Of a stretch of 64,000 nt of DNA, positions 1 to 9,095 are shown piece by piece. The notes under the pieces are model-generated. The model saw nothing but the letters and a program-made list of their open reading frames with translations. It was not told where the DNA came from and did not search any database. The stretch is from Pueribacillus sp041725775 (GTDB lineage: Bacteria > Bacillota > Bacilli > Bacillales > UBA6769). How positions within the stretch are numbered: the stretch's first letter is position 1; each line of letters starts with the position of its first letter. The stretch spans positions 6,878-70,877 of the forward strand of contig NZ_JBEUEL010000013.1 in NCBI RefSeq assembly GCF_041725775.1, read 5' to 3'. Both the position numbers and the translations under genes were made by a program.

Positions 1-809
1 CGTGTAAAGTATTAAAAAATCCTCAAGGCAAGAAAACAGTCCTTGCGTATTTCGATGATATTAACGATGCGAGCCAGGCGGTATCCGATATTATCTCTGC
101 TGGGATCATTCCGGCTGCACTTGAAATGATGGATAATACCGCGATTCACGGTGTGGAGTCGGGAGCGCATCCGGTAGGACACCCAAGAGATATTGCAGCA
201 TTTTTACTCATTGAAGTAGACGGAATTGAAGCTGGAATTGACGACCAAATGGATGAAATTGTCGCTGTTTGTAACAACAACAATGTTCGTGAAGTAAAAG
301 TTGCACAAACAGAAGAAGAGCGAGAACGTTGGTGGGCAAACCGTAAAACTGGTTTCAGTGCGATGGGAGCCATCTCACCAGATTACCTCGTTCAAGACGG
401 TGTAATCCCGAGAACACGTCTACCAGAAGTACTAACAAAAATTGGAGAAATTAGTAAAAAATATAACCTCCGCATTGCAAATATTTTCCATGCGGGAGAT
501 GGAAATCTCCACCCGCTCGTCCTTTATGATGCAAGAGTTCCAGGTGAAGCAGAACGAGCCTCAAAAGCAGGTTCTGAATGCTTAAAAGTTTGTGCTGATG
601 CTGGCGGCTCAATTACAGGTGAACACGGTGTCGGTATTGAGAAGAAAGAAGAAATGCGCTTTATTTTCTCAGATGAAGAAATTGAAGCACAAACGAATAT
701 CCGTGCGGTCTTCAACCCAGAAGATTTATTAAATCCTGGTAAATTGTTCCCGCAACCAGGTCGTTGTGCAGAAATTAAGCAAGAACTAAAAAAAGCAGAA
801 GCACGATAA
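1..809 (+). CDS. glcD: Glycolate/D-lactate oxidase FAD-linked subunit GlcD, 3' part
   Basis: This gene is cut by the left edge: the frame is open from base 3, giving 268 residues of the C-terminal part of an FAD-linked 2-hydroxyacid oxidase (VAO/PCMH superfamily). Visible landmarks are HAGDGNLHP and, about 50 residues later, GGSITGEHGVG, the substrate- and flavin-side motifs of the GlcD/D-lactate dehydrogenase C-terminal domain. Family members oxidise glycolate or D-lactate to glyoxylate or pyruvate and usually work with GlcE and GlcF. The missing N-terminus would hold the FAD-binding domain. An internal ATG at 126 is not the start, because homologous sequence continues upstream of it. A lactate permease two genes downstream supports a role in 2-hydroxyacid use. 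D-lactate dehydrogenase is the main alternative. Confidence 0.9.
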   Translation, partial: CKVLKNPQGKKTVLAYFDDINDASQAVSDIISAGIIPAALEMMDNTAIHGVESGAHPVGHPRDIAAFLLIEVDGIEAGIDDQMDEIVAVCNNNNVREVKVAQTEEERERWWANRKTGFSAMGAISPDYLVQDGVIPRTRLPEVLTKIGEISKKYNLRIANIFHAGDGNLHPLVLYDARVPGEAERASKAGSECLKVCADAGGSITGEHGVGIEKKEEMRFIFSDEEIEAQTNIRAVFNPEDLLNPGKLFPQPGRCAEIKQELKKAEAR

Positions 810-821
810 AATAAAGGTAAA

Positions 822-843
822 TGAATGGGCAATTGCCCATTCA
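822..843 (+). terminator. Palindrome after glcD, probable terminator
   Basis: A perfect 22-base palindrome, giving a stem of TGAATGGG with CCCATTCA, lies 13 bases after the glcD stop. A U-rich stretch follows only after some 20 further bases, so termination efficiency is uncertain. Confidence 0.5.
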
Positions 844-965
844 CTGCCTCTCATTGTGCCTTCTTTTAGCTTTTTTTAAAGAGTATAATCGCGAGTCGAT
901 GGGAACAACAGTAATGAACATGTACATAAAAAATTTAGCAATTCGACAGGTTAGGAGTGTTTAAT

Positions 966-1718
966 ATGAAATTTGCTCGTTTTAAAAAAGACAACACCAT
1001 TTATCAAGGAATCGTTACTGATGCAGGGATTCAACAGATTGAAGGGGATCCTTACACGAATTGGTCTAAGACAGACAAGCTATTTAAACTCGAAGAAGTC
1101 GAACTGTTAGTTCCATTTGAACCACGCCACATCATTGGAATTGGTGCAAACTATGTTGGTAACAAAGCGGAATTACCGAATGAATTGCCTGAAATCCCTG
1201 TGTTCTTTTACAAACCGACGTCATCCGTTATTGCAACAGGTGAGCCCATTGTCATTCCAGATTCTATTGATGAAGTGAAATTTGAATCTGAGCTTGCGGT
1301 TGTTATCGGTAAACGTGCAAGTAACATCTCGGAAGATGAAGTTACAGATTACATTTTCGGTTATACCGTAGCAAATGATGTGACAGCACCACAGTTTTTC
1401 CGTGAAGATGGACATTGGACTGTAGGTAAATCGTTTGACACGTTTACGCCAATCGGACCGTTCGTAGAGACAGAACTTGATCCAGACAAAGTCGTTGTAA
1501 AAGCGTACCTAAACGGTGAGAAAAAACAAGATAGTGAAACATCACTAATGATCGTATCGATGCGGAAAATGGTCGCTTATTTATCAAAAGTGATGACGCT
1601 TGAAGCTGGAGACGTCATTTTAACAGGAAGCCCATTAGGAGCTGTTATGATGAAAGCTGGCGACGAAATCGTTTGTGAAATTCAAGAAATTGGACAGTTG
1701 CGAAATCCAGTAAAATAG
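966..1718 (+). CDS. Fumarylacetoacetate hydrolase family protein
   Basis: The 250-residue product belongs to the FAH superfamily, metal-dependent hydrolases, isomerases and decarboxylases acting on 2-oxo/enol acids. Residues E107 and E109 (in FESELAVVIG) and D138 (in VANDVTAP) match the usual divalent-metal ligands, and VILTGSPLG near the C-terminus is the family glycine motif. Length is normal for single-domain members. I chose ATG 966 because AGGAG at 953-957 is 8 bases away; a GTG at 957 lies inside that ribosome binding site. The gene follows glcD after a hairpin and precedes lactate permease. Which 2-oxo acid it handles (fumarylpyruvate, oxaloacetate, 2-hydroxyhepta-2,4-diene-1,7-dioate) cannot be told from sequence. 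Confidence 0.85.
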   Translation: MKFARFKKDNTIYQGIVTDAGIQQIEGDPYTNWSKTDKLFKLEEVELLVPFEPRHIIGIGANYVGNKAELPNELPEIPVFFYKPTSSVIATGEPIVIPDSIDEVKFESELAVVIGKRASNISEDEVTDYIFGYTVANDVTAPQFFREDGHWTVGKSFDTFTPIGPFVETELDPDKVVVKAYLNGEKKQDSETSLMIVSMRKMVAYLSKVMTLEAGDVILTGSPLGAVMMKAGDEIVCEIQEIGQLRNPVK

Positions 1719-1747
1719 GGGTAAAATCCAAGTTATTTTCAGAAATG

Positions 1748-1799
1748 AAAAAAGAGGAAATAAAAATTTTAAAAAAACCTTTCTTTTTCCTCTTTTTTT
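1748..1799 (+). terminator. Rho-independent terminator
   Basis: A 13-base-pair stem (arms 1748-1760 and 1786-1798, AAAAAAGAGGAAA with TTTCCTCTTTTTT) ends in a T run just after the FAH-family gene. Confidence 0.75.
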
Positions 1800-1919
1800 G
1801 TATATTATGTTATATAACAATATTAATTTCAGAACGTTGTTTATGAACAGTTCTAGAAAAAATGTTGTTATTTACTATAATGAAATAATTTTCTGAAAAT
1901 GTAAAGAGGGGGATTCCTA

Positions 1920-3683
1920 ATGGGAACAGGAACATTGGCCATTCTCGCTTTATTGCCAATAGTCGTTGTTGGTATTTTCCTAGTTTGGCTTCGATGGCCA
2001 GCTAGTCGAGCGATGCCACTATCGTACATCGTTGCTGTCTTATTGGCATTGTTTGTTTGGAAGGTTGACTTTTCACAAGTCGCCGCTGCATCCGTGCATG
2101 GTCTTATTACAGCGATTACGCTATTATTTATCATTTTTGGTTCAGTATTATTATTGAACACACTTCAAGAAAGTGGCGGACTACATACGATTCGTCGCGG
2201 ATTTACAGATATTACACCAGATCGTCGGATTCAAGTGATTATTATTGCATGGCTCTTCGGTTCATTTATCGAAGGAGCATCTGGATTTGGTACACCTGCA
2301 GCGGTAGCAGTCCCACTTTTAGTCGGTCTCGGTTTTCCACCGATGGCGGCTGTCGTATCAGGCATGATTATTCAAAGTACGCCCGTTTCGTTTGGCGCTG
2401 TCGGTACACCGATGCTTGGGGGAGTTGGTCCTGGAATGGGGGCAGCCGGTCTCGATGATGTTGATGGTTTTGTATTTGAGACAGCGGCAAAAGTTGCAAC
2501 GCTTCATACCATTGCAGGGCTTTTCGTCCCATTAATGTTAGCGGCGTTTTTAACACGATTTTTCGGAAAAAACAAATCGTTTAGTGAAGGATTAAAAGTA
2601 TGGAAATTCGCACTTTTCGCATCACTGTCAATGACAATTCCTTACGTTATTGTTGCACACGTGCTTGGCCCAGAATTTCCATCAATGATTGGGGGACTAA
2701 TCGGTTTAGCGATTGTGATTCCAGCTGCGAAGAAAGGATTCCTTATGCCAAAAGACGAGGTATGGGATTTTGAACCGAAAGATCGTTGGGATCCGCTATG
2801 GACAGGTAAATTAGAAATTAAAAACAACGATTTATATGCTGGAAAAATTAGTATGGTTCGCGCATGGTCACCGTATATTTTCGTCGCGTTGTTGTTGCTT
2901 GCGACAAGATTAATCGGACCATTGCAAACAGCCATTCGTGATGTAAAAATCTCGATTCCAAACATTTTTGGAACAGACATTTCTTCAAATTGGGAAATTT
3001 TATATTCACCAGGATTTGTTTTTATCGTCGTTTCAGTCATAACCTTTTTTGTTCACAAGATGAATGCTTCTGATTACGCAAAAGCTTGGAAAGAATCTGC
3101 GAAAACGATGATCGGCGCTTCAACTGCTCTCGTTTTTACTGTTCCAATGGTACAAGTCTTCATTAATAGTGATGGAGGAGCAGCTGGTTTTGTGGAAATG
3201 CCGATTGCACTTGCTGAAGGTGTTGCAGTTTTAGCTGGTTCAGTTTATCCAATCTTCGCTCCAATCGTTGGCGGACTTGGTGCATTCGTAGCGGGCTCGA
3301 ACACAGTTAGTAATATGATGTTCTCCTATTTCCAATTTGGTGTTGCTGATCGAATTGGTGCCGATGGTTCATGGATGGTTGCACTTCAAGCGATTGGTGG
3401 AGCAGCTGGTAATATGATTTGTGTACACAACGTCGTTGCTGCATCAGCCGTTGTAGGTATGCTTGGTAAAGAAGGTCATGTGATTCGAAAAACGTTATTA
3501 CCATTTGTCTATTACTCATTAATTGGTGGTTCCATCGGATATTCAATTATATGGACAGCCGAGAAAGGCATTTTCAATCTTGGATCGGTCATTGCTGTTC
3601 TCATTTGGATGTTCTTTATTTACATTATTGCAACGAACAACCGTCGTTTAACAGCGCTAGACCATGGAAAGATTTCAGCTTAA
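1920..3683 (+). CDS. lctP: L-lactate permease, LctP family
   Basis: This 587-residue, strongly hydrophobic protein is a typical LctP-type lactate/proton symporter, with about 12-14 predicted membrane segments. Family landmarks include the glycine-rich stretch FIEGASGFGTPAA near residue 115, GGVGPGMG near 165, and AGSNTVSNMMFSYFQF near 460. A purine-rich ribosome binding site (AAAGAGGGGG, 1903-1912) precedes ATG 1920 by 7 bases. It sits between the glcD/FAH genes and an unrelated lipoprotein and is bounded upstream by a terminator, so it is probably its own transcription unit. With the neighbouring GlcD it suggests uptake and oxidation of lactate or glycolate. Glycolate permease (GlcA) is in the same family and cannot be excluded. 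Confidence 0.92.
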   Translation: MGTGTLAILALLPIVVVGIFLVWLRWPASRAMPLSYIVAVLLALFVWKVDFSQVAAASVHGLITAITLLFIIFGSVLLLNTLQESGGLHTIRRGFTDITPDRRIQVIIIAWLFGSFIEGASGFGTPAAVAVPLLVGLGFPPMAAVVSGMIIQSTPVSFGAVGTPMLGGVGPGMGAAGLDDVDGFVFETAAKVATLHTIAGLFVPLMLAAFLTRFFGKNKSFSEGLKVWKFALFASLSMTIPYVIVAHVLGPEFPSMIGGLIGLAIVIPAAKKGFLMPKDEVWDFEPKDRWDPLWTGKLEIKNNDLYAGKISMVRAWSPYIFVALLLLATRLIGPLQTAIRDVKISIPNIFGTDISSNWEILYSPGFVFIVVSVITFFVHKMNASDYAKAWKESAKTMIGASTALVFTVPMVQVFINSDGGAAGFVEMPIALAEGVAVLAGSVYPIFAPIVGGLGAFVAGSNTVSNMMFSYFQFGVADRIGADGSWMVALQAIGGAAGNMICVHNVVAASAVVGMLGKEGHVIRKTLLPFVYYSLIGGSIGYSIIWTAEKGIFNLGSVIAVLIWMFFIYIIATNNRRLTALDHGKISA

Positions 3684-3822
3684 TATATTCGCACACAAAA
3701 GAACTCTTTTAAATTCTGTTTCGCTCTGTTTTTCACACTTTATCTTTTTTCTTAGTCATTAATTGTATATTTTTGTAGAAAAAAGAAAAACTAAGAAAGA
3801 AAAAAAGAAGGAGTGTGATTGA

Positions 3823-4095
3823 ATGATAAAAAAATATAGGTTACTTTTAACAGCAATGTTTGCGTTCTCCATTTTGTTAGCGGGTTGCGGAGATAATAAT
3901 CAAGATCAACCTCCAGATAATAATACTCCTGGTGTAGAGGATGACAACGGTGGAGTAAATGATGATAACATGGATGGAGATAATGGTGATGCAGGTATAG
4001 GTGATGAAGATGATGATATGGATATGGGCCTTGATGAAGCCCAAGATGAAGTAGATGAGATCATCGATGAAAATGATGACGATACAAATCAGTAA
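3823..4095 (+). CDS. Small, highly acidic lipoprotein of unknown function
   Basis: The 90-residue product starts with a lipoprotein signal: positively charged MIKKYR, a hydrophobic stretch, then the lipobox LLAGC, so Cys22 would be lipidated and the rest exposed at the membrane surface. The mature part is almost entirely Asp, Asn, Gly and Glu, with many DDN/DGDNGD runs and no predicted fold. AAGGAG lies a few bases upstream of ATG 3823. It has its own downstream hairpin. I do not recognise a family. Such acidic tails can bind cations or act as spacers, but nothing in the sequence assigns a role. Confidence 0.75.
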   Translation: MIKKYRLLLTAMFAFSILLAGCGDNNQDQPPDNNTPGVEDDNGGVNDDNMDGDNGDAGIGDEDDDMDMGLDEAQDEVDEIIDENDDDTNQ

Positions 4096-4102
4096 ATGTA
4101 CG

Positions 4103-4131
4103 AAGCCTCAAGATTGATTATCTTGAGGCTT
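4103..4131. terminator. Bidirectional terminator between convergent genes
   Basis: A 12-base-pair stem (AAGCCTCAAGAT with ATCTTGAGGCTT, 5-base loop) separates the lipoprotein gene from the convergent NRDE gene and overlaps the latter's last codons. Confidence 0.7.
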
Positions 4132-4882
4132 TACTAATCTTGAATTGATAATGTTTTTCTTTGCGTGATGGAAAGCTTACTTCTTGGAATGTGACGGTAC
4201 CGTATTTATCAATTGTCAAAACAGTTGAACACCGTGTGCCATAATGGTTTGTTTCGATAAAAATGGATGACACTTGTTTTTCCATTTCAAGAGGAAGTCC
4301 AGTGTTCGGCAATGATTTTAGCGGGGCTTGTTTTTTGTCTGCCAGTAACTGAAAGAGTGCATCAGACTCAACTTTATTGTTTTCTACAAGGGATCGCAGT
4401 TGTTGTTTTCCTCTTTCTACTTTTGGCCACGGTGTATTCAACAAGTGATTGCTTAGACCGTGGATACCAATTGGTACTTTTTTTATTTCGTTTTCAACAT
4501 TTGAATAATAGTAAAACGACTCTGTATCAGCAACGAAAACGTTAAACCCCGGGTAGTTGTTCCGTTCTTGTTGCAAATCTAGTAAAAATTCGTAAGGAGT
4601 TGCTTCTTCTGTCAAGAAATTCCTTACGATATGCCCCCGTGATTGTTTATTTTTATGATTTTGGTTCGGATCGCGAAAATTCGTTAATGCCGAAAACCGT
4701 CCTGTTTTAGTTATCCCAAGCCACGTTCCACGTTTCTCTAAATCTCTCCCAGCAAGGATGAACGGTTCATCTTCCCAAAAATGCGCTTCCTTAGTAGGAC
4801 GGGCATAAAATTCATCTCGATTGGCAGCCACAATAAACGGATAGTCGGGATGGCTACGGTAAGCAACAAACAAAATACACAT
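4118..4882 (-). CDS. NRDE family protein (TANGO2-like)
   Basis: The 254-residue product carries the family signature AANRDE at residues 19-24 and starts with MCILFVAY, where the invariant Cys2 suggests N-terminal nucleophile chemistry once Met1 is removed. Further conserved blocks are RGTWLGI and ALTNFRDP. The family (NRDE, DUF833) includes human TANGO2; proposed roles involve haem or lipid handling, but its chemistry is not settled. The gene lies 32 bases downstream of the radical SAM gene on the same strand and is probably cotranscribed with it. Length is normal and no defect is seen. Confidence 0.85.
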   Translation of the reverse strand: MCILFVAYRSHPDYPFIVAANRDEFYARPTKEAHFWEDEPFILAGRDLEKRGTWLGITKTGRFSALTNFRDPNQNHKNKQSRGHIVRNFLTEEATPYEFLLDLQQERNNYPGFNVFVADTESFYYYSNVENEIKKVPIGIHGLSNHLLNTPWPKVERGKQQLRSLVENNKVESDALFQLLADKKQAPLKSLPNTGLPLEMEKQVSSIFIETNHYGTRCSTVLTIDKYGTVTFQEVSFPSRKEKHYQFKISKASR

Positions 4883-4914
4883 CGTTCAAGCTCCAATCTT
4901 TTGATAGTACGTTT

Positions 4915-6690
4915 CTATGTTATAGAAACATTGAGTTTTTCTAGTGGTGCTGAAAAAAGAAACGATTGCTGATTTTTCGGTTCATAGTAAACGAGCAATA
5001 GTGATTTTTTGTTTAAAATCTCTTTTGTCTTAAGTAAATGCTGAACATCGAACGGCACATAATCGACTACGGTATGTTTGTATAAATCTCTTTCGCTTAA
5101 TTGTAACTTAGTAAATGCGTCTCCAAGTTGTTCAGGCTTTAGAAGCAATCTGTTTATTATCGTTTGACGTTCCTCTTTATTCATTGAGGATGGCCACCAC
5201 AATTTTCGCGGTTTATGTTTATGATTATGCAAATAATCAAGTTTCATTAATGATTCGATTATTTCACGGTCTGGAAGTTTTTCATTTTTTATAAATTGAA
5301 GTAGACGTGTAAACAAATCTTCTAACTGGTGTCCGATTCGTGACCAACCTTGAGATTCCCAGTACGACCCAAATGTTTGGAAAAAGTCAAACGGTGTATC
5401 GAAACTGTGGGTGACAAGATATTCAAGTGTAATATCTATTCGATGGTCATTCCAATATTTGTTTAGAACGTCTTCAACTTGTTTAATTTTTACGATATCG
5501 GCGAACGATAAGACGTGATTCGACAAAATTTCATACGGTGCCTGATCCATATAAACGTAACCGAATTCGTCCGCTTGAATTCGTAGACCTGTTCCTCTTA
5601 ATAATTTCAAAAAACCGAGCTGGAGTTCTTCGGGACGCATCGCAAAAACGTCGTTAAATGTTTTTCGGAACGATTGGTAATCTTCTTCAGGAAGTCCAGC
5701 AATTAAATCAAGGTGCTGAACGATTTTTTTGCCTTCTTTTACCATTGTAACGGTGCGTGCTAATTTTTCAAAGTTTTGGCGTCGTTTTATGAGTTTATTC
5801 GTTTCATCATTTGTTGATTGTACGCCGATTTCAAAGCGAAAAAGTCCTGGTGGTGCATGCTCATTAAGGAATTCCAACACTTCTGGCCGCATGATGTCCG
5901 CTGTAATTTCAAATTGAAATACACAACCTTCGCGATGATGGTCGATAAGAAATTGGAACATTTCCATTGCGTAGCTCTTGCGAATATTGAACGTCCGATC
6001 GACGAATTTGATCGTTTTTGCACCGTGGTTCATTAAGAATAAAATCTCATCTTTCATCCGATCAATGTTAAAGTAGCGAACACCGACTTCAATAGACGAT
6101 AAACAAAACTGACACGAGAAAGGACAACCACGGCTTGTTTCGACGTATGTGACACGTTTTGCTAAATTAGGCAAATCTTCTTCAAATCGAAATGGGGATG
6201 GAATGTCATTTAGGTTCATTTTTTCTCGTGGATACGTAAATTTTATTTCTCCATTTTCTCGATACGCAATTCCATTTACATCTGAAAAGTTGCGATTTTC
6301 TTGAAGTGCATGAAGAAGGTCTTTAAACGTAGCTTCACCTTCACCGATGACGATGACGTCTACTTCTGGAATGCGCTTCATCCAATAATCTGTATCATAT
6401 GAGACCTCAGGACCACCTAATACAATCGTAAGGTTTGGATTAATTTTTTTTAGCATATTAATGATCGGAATCGTTTCTTCGATGTTCCAAATGTAACAGC
6501 TAAATCCGATTACATCGGGATTTTTCGTAAATAGATCAGTTGCAATGTTTATCGACGGATCTTTGATCGTAAATTCAGCAATCTCAACTGGAAAATCAGG
6601 TTCTGCATACGCTTTTAAATAGCGTAGAGCGAGACATGTATGAATATATTTAGCATTTAATGTTGTCACAACAGTTTTCACGAATGTCAA
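4915..6690 (-). CDS. B12-binding domain radical SAM protein (DUF4080 type)
   Basis: The 591-residue protein has an N-terminal cobalamin-binding-like Rossmann domain (about residues 1-130, with GFSCYIWNIEETIP and VLGGPEVSYD), then a radical SAM core whose CxxxCxxC is C189, C193 and C196 (RGCPFSCQFC), and a C-terminal region of about 200 residues like DUF4080. Class B radical SAM enzymes use a 4Fe-4S cluster and S-adenosylmethionine, often with B12, for methylations or rearrangements; the substrate of this subgroup is unknown. The classic B12-ligand motif DxHxxG is not visible, so cobalamin binding is uncertain. The gene is first in a two-gene unit with the NRDE protein. Confidence 0.85.
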   Translation of the reverse strand: MTFVKTVVTTLNAKYIHTCLALRYLKAYAEPDFPVEIAEFTIKDPSINIATDLFTKNPDVIGFSCYIWNIEETIPIINMLKKINPNLTIVLGGPEVSYDTDYWMKRIPEVDVIVIGEGEATFKDLLHALQENRNFSDVNGIAYRENGEIKFTYPREKMNLNDIPSPFRFEEDLPNLAKRVTYVETSRGCPFSCQFCLSSIEVGVRYFNIDRMKDEILFLMNHGAKTIKFVDRTFNIRKSYAMEMFQFLIDHHREGCVFQFEITADIMRPEVLEFLNEHAPPGLFRFEIGVQSTNDETNKLIKRRQNFEKLARTVTMVKEGKKIVQHLDLIAGLPEEDYQSFRKTFNDVFAMRPEELQLGFLKLLRGTGLRIQADEFGYVYMDQAPYEILSNHVLSFADIVKIKQVEDVLNKYWNDHRIDITLEYLVTHSFDTPFDFFQTFGSYWESQGWSRIGHQLEDLFTRLLQFIKNEKLPDREIIESLMKLDYLHNHKHKPRKLWWPSSMNKEERQTIINRLLLKPEQLGDAFTKLQLSERDLYKHTVVDYVPFDVQHLLKTKEILNKKSLLLVYYEPKNQQSFLFSAPLEKLNVSIT

Positions 6691-6804
6691 CTTCCTTTTA
6701 TAGTGAACTTGGCTCTATTGTAACAGAAATTTGATTTATATGAAGGAAGCAGTGCTTGTAGCTAGTTGATATGGCTAATCCGGTATGGGAGTGTCAGTAG
6801 ATTA

Positions 6805-6845
6805 AATAAAAAACCGCGCATGCTTTTTATGTGCATGGGCGGTTT
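6805..6845 (-). terminator. Rho-independent terminator, minus strand
   Basis: A 13-base stem with one mismatch (arms 6811-6823 and 6833-6845) is followed on the minus strand by TTTTTTATTT. It lies about 175 bases beyond the SDR stop and could be a backup terminator. Confidence 0.6.
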
Positions 6846-6962
6846 GAATGGTAGGCTAGTTTTTTCATTGCGGATGCAATAGTATCCTCGGGAATTCTAC
6901 TAACAACGTCAGTCTTTTGAAGAACGGTTAAATTTCGTTTGAAATGAAGCGGTAGGACTTGG

Positions 6963-7010
6963 CAAAATAAAAGACCCACGCTCCTTTTGATCATGGACAG
7001 GCACGTGGGA
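6963..7010 (-). terminator. Terminator of the thiolase-SDR operon
   Basis: On the minus strand CCCACG (7004-7009) pairs with CGTGGG (6975-6980), and a T-rich tract (TCTTTTATTTT) follows. It begins within 10 bases of the SDR stop codon. Confidence 0.6.
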
Positions 7011-7018
7011 GAGATGAC

Positions 7019-7786
7019 TTATTTTGGTTGCATGCGGATGGCTCCGTCGAGACGGATAGTTTCTCCGTTCAAATATGGATTTTCGATAATTTGTTTGACA
7101 AGTGAGGCGTATTCAATTGGGTATCCAAGCCGTTGCGGAAAAGGTACTGATGCTTCGAGTGCGTTGAAAACCTTTTCAGGAAGTTTTTCAAATAACGGCG
7201 TGTTAAATAATCCCGGTGCAATTGTCATGACACGAATGCCGAGGCTTGCTAAGTCACGTGCAATTGGCAACGTCATTCCGACGATACCACCTTTCGATGC
7301 GCTGTAAGCTGCTTGGCCGATTTGGCCATCAAAAGCAGCGACTGATGCTGTATTTATAATGACGCCACGTTCACCGTTTTCGTTCGATTCGTTTTCTGCC
7401 ATCTTTTCGGCTGCGATACGTATCGTATTAAATGTCCCAATCAAGTTGATATCAATCACTTTTTTAAACGTTTCTAAACGATGTGGTCCATGTTTACTAT
7501 ATGTTTTTTCTCCGTTACCTATGCCCGCACAATTAACAGTTGCAGTGACTTCACCGAATCGATTTACAACTTCTGAAAATGCAGTTTCGATGCTTTCTTC
7601 ACTTGTGACATCAGTATTAATAAACATGACTTGTTCACCAAGTACCTCAACAAGTTGCGTTGCTTTTTCTTCGTTAACGTCAAATATAGCTGCTTTTCCT
7701 CCGTTTGCAACGATTTTTCTTACTGTTGCTTCTCCTAATCCTGATGCACCGCCTGTAACAACAGCCACTGTTTTATCGATGTTCAT
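7019..7786 (-). CDS. Short-chain dehydrogenase, 3-hydroxyacyl-CoA dehydrogenase type
   Basis: A 255-residue classical SDR: NAD(P)-binding TGGASGLGEA at 11-20, structural NCAGIG near 86, and the catalytic triad S148, Y161, K165 (YSASKGG). The insert GNGEKTYSKHGP after NCAGIG and the ending TIRLDGAIRMQPK resemble type II 3-hydroxyacyl-CoA dehydrogenases (HSD17B10-like), which oxidise 3-hydroxyacyl-CoA, including 2-methyl-branched substrates, with NAD. It is 16 bases downstream of the thiolase and surely cotranscribed, so together they make the last two steps of beta-oxidation. Substrate chain length is unknown. Confidence 0.88.
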   Translation of the reverse strand: MNIDKTVAVVTGGASGLGEATVRKIVANGGKAAIFDVNEEKATQLVEVLGEQVMFINTDVTSEESIETAFSEVVNRFGEVTATVNCAGIGNGEKTYSKHGPHRLETFKKVIDINLIGTFNTIRIAAEKMAENESNENGERGVIINTASVAAFDGQIGQAAYSASKGGIVGMTLPIARDLASLGIRVMTIAPGLFNTPLFEKLPEKVFNALEASVPFPQRLGYPIEYASLVKQIIENPYLNGETIRLDGAIRMQPK

Positions 7787-7802
7787 TACACTGCCTCCTA
7801 TA

Positions 7803-8954
7803 TTAATCTAATCGTTCGATAATTGTTGCGTTCGCCATTCCGTGTCCTTCACACATCGTTTGAAGTCCATAACGACCGCCTGTTCTTTCTAGTTCGTGAA
7901 GCATCGTACACATGAGACGGCCACCGCTTGCGCCGAGTGGATGACCGAGTGCGATTGCACCGCCGCTTGGGTTTAATTTTTTAGGATCGGCACCCGTTTC
8001 TTTCAGCCATGCAAGTGGGACAGGAGCGAATGCTTCATTCACTTCGAAAATATCAATATCATCAATCGTTAAGCCTGCTTTTTGCAACACTTTTTCTGTA
8101 GCTGGAATAGGTCCAGTTAACATTAAGGTCGGATCAGATCCGACAACAGTACGAGCAAGAACGCGAGCGCGAGGTTTCAGTCCTAACTGTTCAGCTTTTT
8201 CACGAGACATAATTAAAAGAGCTGATGCCCCATCACTAATTTGGCTAGAATTTCCAGCATGGATGAGACCGTCTTCTTTAAAAACAGGTTTTAAACCTGC
8301 TAGTATCTCAACGGTTGTATCGGGGCGAATACCTTCATCATGTTTGACTGTCGTCGTTGTCCCATCAGGCAATGTGACGTCTATTGGAACAATTTCTTTT
8401 TCAAACCGACCTTCTTGTTGTGCTACATAAGCTCTTCGGTGACTTTCTACAGAAAACTCGTCTAATGTCGTTCGATCAAAACCCCATTTTTCCGCAATTC
8501 GTTCTGCAGATAATCCTTGGTTAATTACTTCGTATCTTGACGTGAGCTTTTCGCTATACGATGCTCCTTTCATGCTTGAGCCCATAGGTACTCTTGACAT
8601 ATTTTCAATTCCACCAGCAATAACGACGTCCATATCACCACTAATAATCGCTTGTGATGCAAAATGAACGGCTTGCTGACTTGAGCCACATTGCCGGTCG
8701 ATCGTTGTGCCGGGCACTTCAATTGGCAGACCTGCGATTAATGTTGCGATCCGTGCAATGTCACCACCTTGTTCACTCACTTGTGACACACAGCCGAGAA
8801 TGACATCTTCAATGATGTCAGGCGAAACTCCAGCTCGGTTCACTAATTCTTTTAAGACCGTTGCAGCAAGTTCATCAGGCCGAATCCCACTCAAGGCACC
8901 ATTCCTTCTCCCTGTTGGCGTTCGTACAGCTTCTACAATGACCGCTTCTCTCAT
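7803..8954 (-). CDS. Acetyl-CoA acyltransferase (thiolase)
   Basis: The 383-residue protein is a complete thiolase. The acyl-accepting C89 sits in DRQCGSSQQA, H338 in GHPLGASGGR and C368 in MCEGHG (the CxGxG motif), all in the expected order. Degradative thiolases cleave 3-ketoacyl-CoA with CoA to acetyl-CoA (or propionyl-CoA) plus a shortened acyl-CoA. The start ATG has AAAGGAGCG upstream on the minus strand. It is the first gene of a two-gene operon with a 3-hydroxyacyl-CoA dehydrogenase of SDR type, supporting a catabolic role. It is transcribed divergently from the amino-acid aldolase gene at 9096. Confidence 0.92.
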   Translation of the reverse strand: MREAVIVEAVRTPTGRRNGALSGIRPDELAATVLKELVNRAGVSPDIIEDVILGCVSQVSEQGGDIARIATLIAGLPIEVPGTTIDRQCGSSQQAVHFASQAIISGDMDVVIAGGIENMSRVPMGSSMKGASYSEKLTSRYEVINQGLSAERIAEKWGFDRTTLDEFSVESHRRAYVAQQEGRFEKEIVPIDVTLPDGTTTTVKHDEGIRPDTTVEILAGLKPVFKEDGLIHAGNSSQISDGASALLIMSREKAEQLGLKPRARVLARTVVGSDPTLMLTGPIPATEKVLQKAGLTIDDIDIFEVNEAFAPVPLAWLKETGADPKKLNPSGGAIALGHPLGASGGRLMCTMLHELERTGGRYGLQTMCEGHGMANATIIERLD

Positions 8955-9095
8955 GTTTATTCGCTCCTTTATTGATGTTCATTCATACTACCTGTTATCA
9001 TTATATTCTAAATAATTTATACAAATCAAGAAAGTTTGTTTATAATCAAGATAACGTATCCATGTGAGATTTCAATTGAAAGAGGAGAAGAGAGA

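Larger units (their letters stand above)
6691..7018. other. Gap with two minus-strand terminators
   Basis: This 328-base gap holds two hairpins with T runs on the minus strand (listed separately). Between them is a minus-strand frame of 55 codons (6827-6994, ATG start) that lacks a ribosome binding site and ends inside the second hairpin. I do not call it a gene. No tRNA or riboswitch is seen. Confidence 0.5.

Noticed and set aside
6827..6994. A 55-codon minus-strand frame between two terminators, starting MIKRSVGLLF
   Set aside because: There is no ribosome binding site before the ATG, the start lies inside the first terminator hairpin and the stop inside the second, and no family is recognised.
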